Part shown: positions 1 to 5,539 of the stretch, in pieces
Layout of the letters: the number at the start of each line of letters is the position of its first letter
Position numbering within the stretch: the first letter of the stretch is position 1
The notes under the pieces: generated by a model
Databases searched by the model: none
What the model saw: only the letters and a program-made list of their open reading frames with translations
What the model was told of the DNA's origin: nothing
Source: Rhizobium sp. Q54
GTDB lineage: Bacteria; Pseudomonadota; Alphaproteobacteria; Rhizobiales; Beijerinckiaceae
Direction: 5' to 3'
Assembly (NCBI GenBank): GCA_945901195.1
Contig: CAMDKB010000311.1
Location: forward strand, 1-5,539
Length of the DNA stretch: 5,539 nucleotides
Program-made: the position numbers and the translations under genes

Positions 1-1
1 T

Positions 2-2275
2 TTGGCTGGCGCGCTGTTTCTCGGCAATGTGTTTCTCAAGGCGCAGAAGATTTTCAATCGCGTTTATTTCGCGGATCTGGTGGGTTCCGGAATTTGCGGC
101 ATGTTCTTGCTGCTGTCAATGTATGTATTGCGTCCAGACGATTTGATGCTCGTGCCGCTGGGCCTGTGGGTGCTGGGATCAGCGCTCTGGTTTATTTCCG
201 TGGGCACACCCGGCAACATTGTCGCGCTGGGACTTGTGGCCGTGATTTCAGCCGCTGCACATCTGGGGCTGCCATCGCTATTGAACATCCCAAAAATTGC
301 GATTTCCGATTACAAGGGTGTCAGTTACGCCCGCAAGTTTCCTGACAGCAAGCGCGTGCTGGAAAGCACCTCGCCGTTCGGATACCTTGAAGTCTATTCC
401 AGCTCCTATCTGCATTTTGCGCCGGGCCTTTCTGACAATGCAGGGTTCAATCTGCCGAAGATGCCGAAGGACGCCTATCTCGGCCTCTACAGCGACAGTG
501 AAGGCCCCAGTGGCATCATCCGCGAACTGCCTACTGACGAGACTGCCTATTATCGCTTTCTGCCGATGTTCTATCCTTACCTCATCAAGCAGAAGCCGGA
601 GACTTTCGTCGTGCAGTTTGGCGGCGGCCTGTCGACTGCATTGGCGATTGCTGCAGGTTCCAGCAGCGTCACCGTCGCTGAAGGTGATCGCGGTGTCCTG
701 AATGCTTTTCGCACCCAGAAAGTCTTACGCGATTTTACGGGCGACATTCTGCACAAGCCCGGCGTCAACGTCATCGATTATGATGGGCGCATCTATCTTG
801 CGGGTGTACGCGACAAGTTCGATATCGTCGATCTCTCGCTGGCAGATTCTGCCGGGCTTTCCAGCCCCGGCGGCTTCGCGATCATCGAGAAATATGCGTA
901 TACGCGCGAAGCCATGGCAAACTACATGCGCGCGCTGAAGCCCTCAGGCGTGCTCTCGGTTACGCTGTGGAACAAGGAAGAACCACCCAAATCCGTATTG
1001 AAACTCTACGCCACCATGGCGGCGGCGGCGCGTGATGCAGGCGGGCCGGATATTTCGAAAAAGTTCTTCGTGGCGTCCGCCTATCTGTCCACGGCAACGG
1101 TTCTGTATAAACGCGATGGCTTTACGGACGACGAAATAGCGTTATTGCGCAAGCACACAAGCGCCATGTCATTTGACGAGGTCTATTCGCCCGGCTTCCA
1201 GCCTGATCTTTCGCAGCAGGCCACTATTCTTGAAGATTATCGCAATCAGATTTTCGGCAGCGGCCTACAACAAACAGGTCCCGCCGACACCCCGCCGCCG
1301 GAGACGGCCAAGGACATCGCGGATTCGCCTGATGTTATCGACAAACCAGACGATCCGCCACCACCGGACGCCAAGTCCGATGTACTGCCTTCCACGCAGC
1401 TCGGCCGGATCGCATGGCAAGCGCATGTGGCGGGAACATGGGCTAATGTAGCGCGTGACTACGTGTTCAACACGCGGATGCTGACGAATGCGCAACCCTA
1501 TTTCGCCGCATATGTAAAGTTCGCCGATCTGGCTCTGGTGACGGATCGCCTTGAACTCCTGCAGGACGAATGGGGCTTCCTGCTGATATGGGCGACGCTG
1601 TGCGTCGCCTGCGTTGCCGCGCTGTCGCTCGTATTGCTGCCGTTGGTTTTCGGGTGGCGCACGATCTTCAGCCGCTATCCGGGCAAAGGCAGAACGATTG
1701 TCTATTTCGCCTGTCTCGGCCTTGGCTACATCATGGTGGAAGTGGGCTTGATCGCGCATTTCATACTGGCGCTTGGCAACGCAACGATTTCGGCGTCTGT
1801 GCTCATCACGGGCATGTTGATTTTCTCGGGGCTTGGCAGTTTTGTGTCGGAACGCGCCTTGCCGAATGCGCGCGCCATCATGCCGGTGATCTTCGCGATT
1901 ATCGGCGCCATCCTGATCGGCTACGGGTTTTTGATCGATCACGCGCTGAATGCGATCGGCAGCCTGTCTTATGGCTGGCGTCTGCTTTGGTGCTTCGTGC
2001 TGATCGCTCCGCCTGCCTTCCTGATGGGATTTCCCATGCCGGTGGCGATGACGGCGCTGGGCCGTCTTGGCAAGGAGCATATGTATCTGTGGGCATGGGG
2101 CATTAATGGCTGCTTCTCTGTGATTGGTGCGGCGCTGGTCCCCGTGCTGGCCACATCCTTCGGCTTGCATAGTGTGCTGGCCGTGAGCGGTTGCGCTTAC
2201 CTGCTGGCGCTGCCTATGTTCTATGCGGTGTTAAAGCCCTTGCATCATGGGCAACCAGCTGGAGCCGCTGCATGA
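2..2275 (+). CDS. Membrane protein with spermidine-synthase-like domain, 5'-truncated
   Basis: The frame is open to the window edge and the first codon (TTG) is probably internal, so the true start lies upstream; 757 residues are visible. Order: two or three membrane segments (about 25-95), a soluble SAM-binding Rossmann domain (about 195-325), a Pro/Asp-rich stretch (425-464), then about six or seven C-terminal membrane segments (about 525-745). In the Rossmann part I see VVQFGGGLS (203-211), an acidic strand end VTVAEGD (E227) and FDIVDLSLADSAG (D274, D277, D282). The C-terminal GYIMVEVGLIAHF...FSGLGS and WAWGINGCFSVIG segments are typical of the bacterial membrane proteins annotated as fused MFS/spermidine synthase. 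Known spermidine synthases carry GGGDG and a D-x-x-D-P type active site; here the fourth motif position is L and no DP follows, so true aminopropyl transfer is doubtful. Its stop overlaps the next gene's ATG. Substrate unknown. Confidence 0.85.
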   Translation: MAGALFLGNVFLKAQKIFNRVYFADLVGSGICGMFLLLSMYVLRPDDLMLVPLGLWVLGSALWFISVGTPGNIVALGLVAVISAAAHLGLPSLLNIPKIAISDYKGVSYARKFPDSKRVLESTSPFGYLEVYSSSYLHFAPGLSDNAGFNLPKMPKDAYLGLYSDSEGPSGIIRELPTDETAYYRFLPMFYPYLIKQKPETFVVQFGGGLSTALAIAAGSSSVTVAEGDRGVLNAFRTQKVLRDFTGDILHKPGVNVIDYDGRIYLAGVRDKFDIVDLSLADSAGLSSPGGFAIIEKYAYTREAMANYMRALKPSGVLSVTLWNKEEPPKSVLKLYATMAAAARDAGGPDISKKFFVASAYLSTATVLYKRDGFTDDEIALLRKHTSAMSFDEVYSPGFQPDLSQQATILEDYRNQIFGSGLQQTGPADTPPPETAKDIADSPDVIDKPDDPPPPDAKSDVLPSTQLGRIAWQAHVAGTWANVARDYVFNTRMLTNAQPYFAAYVKFADLALVTDRLELLQDEWGFLLIWATLCVACVAALSLVLLPLVFGWRTIFSRYPGKGRTIVYFACLGLGYIMVEVGLIAHFILALGNATISASVLITGMLIFSGLGSFVSERALPNARAIMPVIFAIIGAILIGYGFLIDHALNAIGSLSYGWRLLWCFVLIAPPAFLMGFPMPVAMTALGRLGKEHMYLWAWGINGCFSVIGAALVPVLATSFGLHSVLAVSGCAYLLALPMFYAVLKPLHHGQPAGAAA
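2261..2264 (+). promoter_or_regulatory. Ribosome binding site of the Tat hydrolase gene
   Basis: GGAG lies 7 bases before the ATG at 2272 and inside the end of the upstream coding region. It decides the start of the hydrolase gene: the earlier in-frame ATG at 2191 lies deep in the upstream gene and would place a non-signal-like extension ahead of the export signal. Confidence 0.6.
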
Positions 2276-3180
2276 TCCTGGACCGCCGCACTTTGATTGC
2301 AAGTGCGGCAGCAGCTGCCGCTTTCGGCACGGCACAGGCGCAATCACGGCGCACAGCCATCGTACCATTCGAGAATTCAGCCTTTCCCTATGAAGGCACA
2401 ATCCCCGATAGCGGCAAGCCGTTTCTCGACGTGACGAAGGACGGCAAACGGGGCCACACCTCACCACGCGGCGGCGTTTATTTTACCGAAGCAACGTATA
2501 GTGACCGGCGCACATTGTTGCATATCGGCGCAGGCTTTCGCGGCGGGCAAAGCGTGATGGTGGTTTTCTTCCACGGCAACAAGGCGACGCTGTCTGGAGA
2601 AGTGATGGCACGCCAGCGCGTTGTGGCGCAGTTCGATGCCTCCGGCATCAATGGCGTTCTGGTTGCGCCGCAACTGGCTGTGAATGCGCTGGATTCCAGC
2701 GGCGGGCGGTTCTGGGAGGCTGGCTTTTTTGGACGCTATCTTGATGAAGCCGCGCAAAAGCTAAGCCAGATCAGCGGCGCGGGCGGATTTCAATCCATGC
2801 CTGTCATCATCGTCGCCTATAGCGGCGGCTACAATCCGGTCGCTTATATATTGCAGAACGGCGGCGCTGGCGGGCGCATTCAGGGCGTCATTCTGCTTGA
2901 TGCGCTGTTTGGTGAAGTTCCGCGTTTTGCGCAATGGATAACTGGCAACAGCAATCGCGCGTTTTTCGTCAGCGCCTACGGGCCGTCTTCGCGCAACGAG
3001 AACGCGCAGCTGAAAAGTTCGCTTGCGGGGCGTGGTATTTCTGTTCAAGACGGCGCGCCGCAACGGCTATCGGGTGGCGGCGTGTGGTTTATCGACAGCC
3101 ATGGCGCGGCCCATAATGATTTTATGACCCGTGCGTGGGTTGCCAATCCGCTGCGGGATATACTTGCGCGATTGAAATAA
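2272..3180 (+). CDS. Tat-exported alpha/beta-hydrolase-like protein
   Basis: 302 residues from the ATG at 2272, chosen because it gives an ATGA overlap with the upstream stop, a GGAG site 7 bases ahead, and an N-terminus that is a textbook export signal. The signal has twin arginines (DRRTLIA, R5-R6), an Ala-rich core (10-18) and a likely cleavage site AQA|QS after residue 23, so a periplasmic, Tat-dependent product is inferred. Hydrolase-like landmarks follow in the expected order: a strand ending VVFFHGN (97-103, oxyanion-type HG), a nucleophile elbow VAYSGGY (S184; Ala replaces the first Gly of GxSxG), an acid candidate LLDALFG (D210) and a histidine candidate SHGAAHNDF (H281, or H277). 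The Asp comes earlier than usual for the fold, so its assignment is tentative. Substrate unknown. The overlap with the synthase-like membrane protein suggests one operon and perhaps one process. It converges on the broken hydrolase with one base between the stops. Confidence 0.82.
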   Translation: MILDRRTLIASAAAAAAFGTAQAQSRRTAIVPFENSAFPYEGTIPDSGKPFLDVTKDGKRGHTSPRGGVYFTEATYSDRRTLLHIGAGFRGGQSVMVVFFHGNKATLSGEVMARQRVVAQFDASGINGVLVAPQLAVNALDSSGGRFWEAGFFGRYLDEAAQKLSQISGAGGFQSMPVIIVAYSGGYNPVAYILQNGGAGGRIQGVILLDALFGEVPRFAQWITGNSNRAFFVSAYGPSSRNENAQLKSSLAGRGISVQDGAPQRLSGGGVWFIDSHGAAHNDFMTRAWVANPLRDILARLK

Positions 3181-3181
3181 A

Positions 3182-4345
3182 CTATGGCTTGGGGGCTATC
3201 GCGCCCTTCTCGTCGGCATGAAAACGTCCGGTGTCGCGACCGGAAAGCTTTCCACTGCGAAGCCATTCAAGCGAGGCGCGATAGAGAATGCGACGCTGTT
3301 ATTCCCACACAACAAAATGTGTGGCGCAGGCGATCGACATGAACACTTTCTTTTGTGCCCCGAGATCATCGATGAGTTCCAGATTGGATTTCATCAGATC
3401 ATCCTGCTCGCCCACCATGACGAGCGTCGGCACTGTGATCTTCTTTGCGGCGTTGGCGTTCCAGCCCCAATAGGTGCGCGTGGGCGCACGCAGGCCACCG
3501 CCTGATCCCCATGTCGCGCCCAGCGGATCATACTGGCCATTCAGCGCCCAGATATATTCCGGCACGCCAGGCTCAATGCTTTCGGCGCATTTGGATGTTC
3601 CGAGCCAGCGCTTCTGAATGCCAGTTTCATAATCCTGCAGGGTTACAGGCGCTCCAGCGCTGGGCAAATCCGTGGGGCGTTCATCGGGATTCTTGCGCGA
3701 ATAATTCGACGAAGCGAGAATAACGAAACGCTCCACTTTCTCCTGATGGCGAGAAACGAACGTGCCCAGCCGGATGCCGCCACCGGACCAGCCGATGAGA
3801 TTGATCTTGTCTACCTTGCGCAGTTTGCGGATGTAGTCGACGACCGCATGGATATCGTCAGTTTCGCTGTCACTGTTGACCAGTTCAAACTTGTAGGCGG
3901 GTTCACACGGCTCTTTCAATGTGTTGGGGATCACCAGCTTCTGGAAGGCCGGCGGCATGTTGCAGGGATTGTCCATCATCGGCCGGCTTGAGCGGCTATA
4001 GCCAGTCATATCCATCGCGAAAACATCGAATCACGCGCGGGCCAGAAACTCCATCCAGCTGTAATCACGATACGCCACATCGAATGCAAGCGAAGAAGGC
4101 GAATAACCACCATGCACGAAAAGCACGACCTTCCCGCGAAAACTCTCCCCGCTTTGCGCCCGCAATGCGCCCTCGCGCACTTTCTCGCGCACGAACAAAT
4201 CGACCCGTTGGCCTTTTACCGCTGGCACTGTGGAAGTATGTGCGACTAGCCGGTCAATTGTAACGATGCCTTGCGAATGCGCTGGCGCGGCAGCCAGTGT
4301 TGCAAGGATTGCCAGTACGGCTGCACGCGCTAAAATTTTCATCAT
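3182..4345 (-). pseudogene. Exported alpha/beta hydrolase, broken by two in-frame stop codons
   Basis: A single frame of 388 codons runs from ATG 4345-4343 to TAG 3184-3182, interrupted by TGA at codon 105 (4033-4031) and TAA at codon 349 (3301-3299), with no frameshift. Codons 1-104 carry a Sec-type signal (MMKILARAAVL..., likely cut at AHS|QG) and the oxyanion motif LFVHGG (75-80). Codons 106-348 carry FDVFAMDMTGYSRS, the nucleophile elbow LIGWSGGG (S187), the acid strand VMVGEQDD (about D315) and ATHFVVWE (H343). Codons 350-387 form a basic, helix-like tail (QRRILYRASLEWL). The first stop falls where this fold normally reads (A)GFDV, consistent with GGA (Gly) becoming TGA. The ATG after it (4015) has no ribosome binding site, and a product from there would lack the signal and HGG. 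Alternatives are base-call errors or stop readthrough; two different stops make decay the simplest reading. The original substrate is unknown. Confidence 0.82.
3191..3206 (+). terminator. Weak candidate terminator of the Tat hydrolase operon
   Basis: GGGGGC-TATC-GCGCCC can form a stem with one G-G mismatch, followed by TTCTCG rather than a real T-run. It starts 10 bases after the TAA of the + strand hydrolase and lies inside the tail of the convergent broken gene. The poor T-tract makes a rho-independent terminator uncertain. Confidence 0.2.
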
Positions 4346-4352
4346 GAATACG

Positions 4353-4357
4353 CCTCC
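4353..4357 (-). promoter_or_regulatory. Strong ribosome binding site of the broken hydrolase
   Basis: GGAGG on the - strand stands 7 bases before ATG 4345-4343, and 10 before the adjacent second ATG. It fixes the start at MMKILARA and rules out the longer reading from 4402, whose extra residues precede an otherwise normal signal peptide. Confidence 0.7.
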
Positions 4358-4374
4358 GGGAAATATTTTTCCCG
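4357..4374. repeat. Perfect inverted repeat CGGGAAA-N4-TTTCCCG
   Basis: A 7-base stem with a 4-base loop (TATT on the + strand). On the - strand it sits just downstream of a candidate -10 element, over the expected transcription start, and its last base is the first G of the ribosome binding site. This position suits a repressor operator or an mRNA hairpin beside the ribosome site. No T-run follows it in the cobT direction, so it does not look like an intrinsic terminator. Confidence 0.5.
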
Positions 4375-4402
4375 AGTGTAGCCTGTTCACGCGGGCGAGC
4401 AA
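4375..4402 (-). promoter_or_regulatory. Candidate sigma-70-type promoter for the broken hydrolase
   Basis: On the - strand TTGCTC (4402-4397) is separated by 16 bases from TACACT (4380-4375). Read as CTTGCT with a 17-base gap, it resembles the alphaproteobacterial CTTGAC type. It lies just past the cobT stop, so the hydrolase could be transcribed on its own. The match is partial and was found by eye only. Confidence 0.35.
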
Positions 4403-4409
4403 GCCTTGA

Positions 4410-5435
4410 TCAGTTCAGTTTGCCCAAAACGCCTGCTTGCTCAAAGGTCGCCATTTCCCTGTGACAGGCCAGCGCCGCCTTGACGATGCCTGCTGCCATT
4501 GCAGCACCGGTGGCTTCGCCAAGTTTCATGCCGAGATCAAGCAATGGCTTCTTGCCGAGACGTTGCAACACCTGCGCGTGTGCGCCTTCCGCTGAAACAT
4601 GGCCGGCCAGGCAGTGGTCAAGCGCAGTCCTATCGAGGGCATGAAGGATAGCCGCGGCTGCCGTCACCACATAGCCGTCGAGGATGACAGGCACGCGTTC
4701 CATGCGCGCGGCCATGATCGCGCCCGCGATCGCACAGATTTCACGCCCGCCAAGGCGGCGCATGATTTCAAGTGGATCGGAAAAGTGCGCCTTGTGCAGT
4801 TCAACCGCACGCTCCACAGCGGCGATCTTTCGCGCCAGCCCGACATCGTCAAGGCCAGCGCCGCGCCCGACCCAATCGGAAGCTTTCCCCCCATAGAGTG
4901 CGTGATAGATGGCGGCGGCGATCGTGGTGTTTCCGATACCCATTTCCCCCAGGCACAAGAGGTCTGCGCTGCCGGAAATCGCTTCCATGCCGAATGCGAA
5001 GGTGGCTGCAGCAGATTTTTCGTCCAGCGCAGCGTCCTGCGTAATGTCGGCAGTTGGAATATCCAGCGCAAGATCGAAAACCTTCAGGCCCAGATCGAAG
5101 GTTGCGCAAATCTGGTTGATGGCAGCACCGCCTGCAGCAAAGGTTTCAAGCATCTGGCGAGTGACAGCCTGCGGATAAGAGGAGACGCCTTGGGCAGTCA
5201 CACCGTGGTTGGCTGCGAACACAACGACCGTAGGCCGGTTGATCTGCGGTTGCGAAACACCCTGCCATCCTGCCAGCCATTCGACGATCTCTTCCATGCG
5301 GCCCAATGAATGGGCGGGTTTTACAAGCTGCCCGTCCCGCTCTCGCACAAGCGCGATGCATTCGCCGGAGGCTTGCGGCATCTGCGTTATGAGGGCGCGG
5401 ATATCATCGAAGGGAAGTGCTGAGACTGAGGGCAT
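4410..5435 (-). CDS. cobT: Nicotinate-nucleotide--dimethylbenzimidazole phosphoribosyltransferase (CobT)
   Basis: 341 residues, within the usual family length (about 340-356). The enzyme transfers phosphoribose from nicotinate mononucleotide to 5,6-dimethylbenzimidazole, giving alpha-ribazole phosphate for the lower nucleotide loop of cobalamin; it is cytoplasmic. Visible motifs in order: KPAHSLGRMEE (39-49, Gly more usual than His at 42), VVFAANHGV (71-79), FAAGGAAINQIC (99-110), CLGEMGIGNTT (161-171, with E164), DWVGRGAG (187-194), LGGREICAIAGAI (228-240), VPVILDGYV (248-256), AGHVSAEGAH (277-286) and KLGEATGAA (304-312). E307 corresponds to the catalytic Glu known from the Salmonella enzyme (E317). 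The start MPSVSALPFDD is chosen because family similarity begins there; the in-frame ATG 33 codons earlier adds an unrelated stretch. A weak GGA stands 8 bases before the ATG. Nothing suggests damage. No other cobalamin gene lies within the window. Confidence 0.96.
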   Translation of the reverse strand: MPSVSALPFDDIRALITQMPQASGECIALVRERDGQLVKPAHSLGRMEEIVEWLAGWQGVSQPQINRPTVVVFAANHGVTAQGVSSYPQAVTRQMLETFAAGGAAINQICATFDLGLKVFDLALDIPTADITQDAALDEKSAAATFAFGMEAISGSADLLCLGEMGIGNTTIAAAIYHALYGGKASDWVGRGAGLDDVGLARKIAAVERAVELHKAHFSDPLEIMRRLGGREICAIAGAIMAARMERVPVILDGYVVTAAAAILHALDRTALDHCLAGHVSAEGAHAQVLQRLGKKPLLDLGMKLGEATGAAMAAGIVKAALACHREMATFEQAGVLGKLN

Positions 5436-5474
5436 GATCGATCCAATTTGATTTTGCCGGTCATAGACGCGACG
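5436..5474. other. Upstream region of cobT, no clear promoter
   Basis: This leader directly precedes cobT. I see no convincing -35/-10 pair and no recognisable cobalamin riboswitch core, although the window leaves only about 100 bases to inspect, too few for a complete riboswitch. A TTTTGCC stretch here (+ strand, 5452-5458) matches one arm of the inverted repeats further upstream. Confidence 0.3.
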
Positions 5475-5539
5475 ATGCCCAAACGCAAAAGCACAGCGGA
5501 ATGGCAAAATTTGCGGGCAAAGCTTTGCCGCCATTACGC
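5475..5539 (+). CDS. Possible start of a divergent gene, cut by the window edge
   Basis: From ATG 5475 an open frame begins MPKRKSTAEWQNL and stays open to the window end (21 full codons). The hydrophilic, basic composition is plausible for a protein N-terminus, but there is no clear ribosome binding site. A second ATG at 5501 opens another frame, also without a stop. I do not recognise either product. This may simply be the cobT upstream region. Confidence 0.2.
   Translation, partial: MPKRKSTAEWQNLRAKLCRHY
5504..5529. repeat. Nested inverted repeats GCAAAATTTGC and GGCAAAGCTTTGCC
   Basis: Two adjacent palindromes: GCAAA-A-TTTGC (5504-5514) and the perfect 14-base GGCAAAGCTTTGCC (5516-5529). 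Both use the same GCAAA/TTTGC half-site, and a further half-site (TTTTGCC) lies at 5452-5458. Such a cluster about 70-95 bases upstream of the cobT start could be an operator for cobT or for a divergent gene; which protein would bind is unknown. Confidence 0.35.

Noticed and set aside
1020..1032. Short GGC repeat as a possible phase-variable tract
   Set aside because: It only encodes a run of Ala, is very short, and changes by whole codons would not switch the gene off.
1265..2170. 301-codon open frame on the - strand
   Set aside because: It lies entirely opposite the membrane region of the synthase-like gene and its product is an implausible run of Arg, His, Gln and Asp; it is a shadow of the real gene.
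2191..2271. Earlier in-frame start for the Tat hydrolase
   Set aside because: It would overlap the upstream gene by 85 bases and bury the twin-arginine signal 27 residues from the N-terminus; the ATG at 2272 has the better ribosome site.
3299..4015. Separate functional 238-residue hydrolase starting at the ATG at 4015
   Set aside because: There is no ribosome binding site ahead of it, and it would lack the signal peptide, the first strands and the oxyanion HGG of the fold.
4031..4033. TGA as a selenocysteine codon
   Set aside because: The site is not catalytic and matches a Gly position, and a second, TAA stop interrupts the same gene, which selenocysteine insertion cannot explain.
4599..5309. 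236-codon open frame on the + strand
   Set aside because: It is antisense to the well-conserved cobT and shows no recognisable domain.
5436..5534. Longer N-terminus for CobT
   Set aside because: The extra 33 residues have no family counterpart, and the protein begins normally at MPSVSALPFDD.

Overview
The window looks like a chromosomal segment of an alphaproteobacterium, most likely of the order Hyphomicrobiales (Rhizobiales). This rests on the style of the CobT protein at the right end (FAANHGV in place of the FAGDHGV type, GEMGIGNTT, a long GHVSAEGAH segment), on the moderately high G+C, and on a CTTG-type -35 element. The genus cannot be told from the sequence. No RNA gene, insertion sequence, CRISPR array or phage gene is visible.

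Left part, + strand (2-3180): the 3' portion of a large gene for a membrane protein with a spermidine-synthase-like (SAM-binding Rossmann) domain set between hydrophobic segments. Its TGA stop overlaps the ATG of the next gene (ATGA overlap at 2272-2275). That gene encodes a probable Tat-exported serine hydrolase of the alpha/beta-hydrolase type. The overlap and a GGAG ribosome binding site inside the upstream gene point to translational coupling.

Middle part, - strand (3182-4345): a second exported alpha/beta hydrolase that is broken. One continuous reading frame runs from a well-placed ATG with a strong GGAGG site to a TAG only one base away from the convergent hydrolase, but it is interrupted by two in-frame stops: TGA at 4031-4033, where relatives are expected to have Gly, and TAA at 3299-3301. 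There is no frameshift. The catalytic motifs (HGG, GWSGG, a late Asp, a late His) are still readable, so inactivation appears recent. This is the most notable thing in the window.

Right part, - strand (4410-5435): a complete cobT, for the enzyme that activates the lower ligand of cobalamin (vitamin B12). The 64-base gap between cobT and the broken hydrolase holds a candidate promoter and a palindrome for the hydrolase. Upstream of cobT is about 100 bases with a cluster of GGCAAA/TTTGCC inverted repeats and perhaps the start of a divergent gene cut by the window edge.

The cobT gene and the hydrolase genes have no evident metabolic connection. I see no strong case for a wholly new multi-gene system. 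The synthase-like membrane protein with its overlapped Tat hydrolase is an uncharacterised pair worth following, and the doubly interrupted hydrolase deserves comparison with close relatives.
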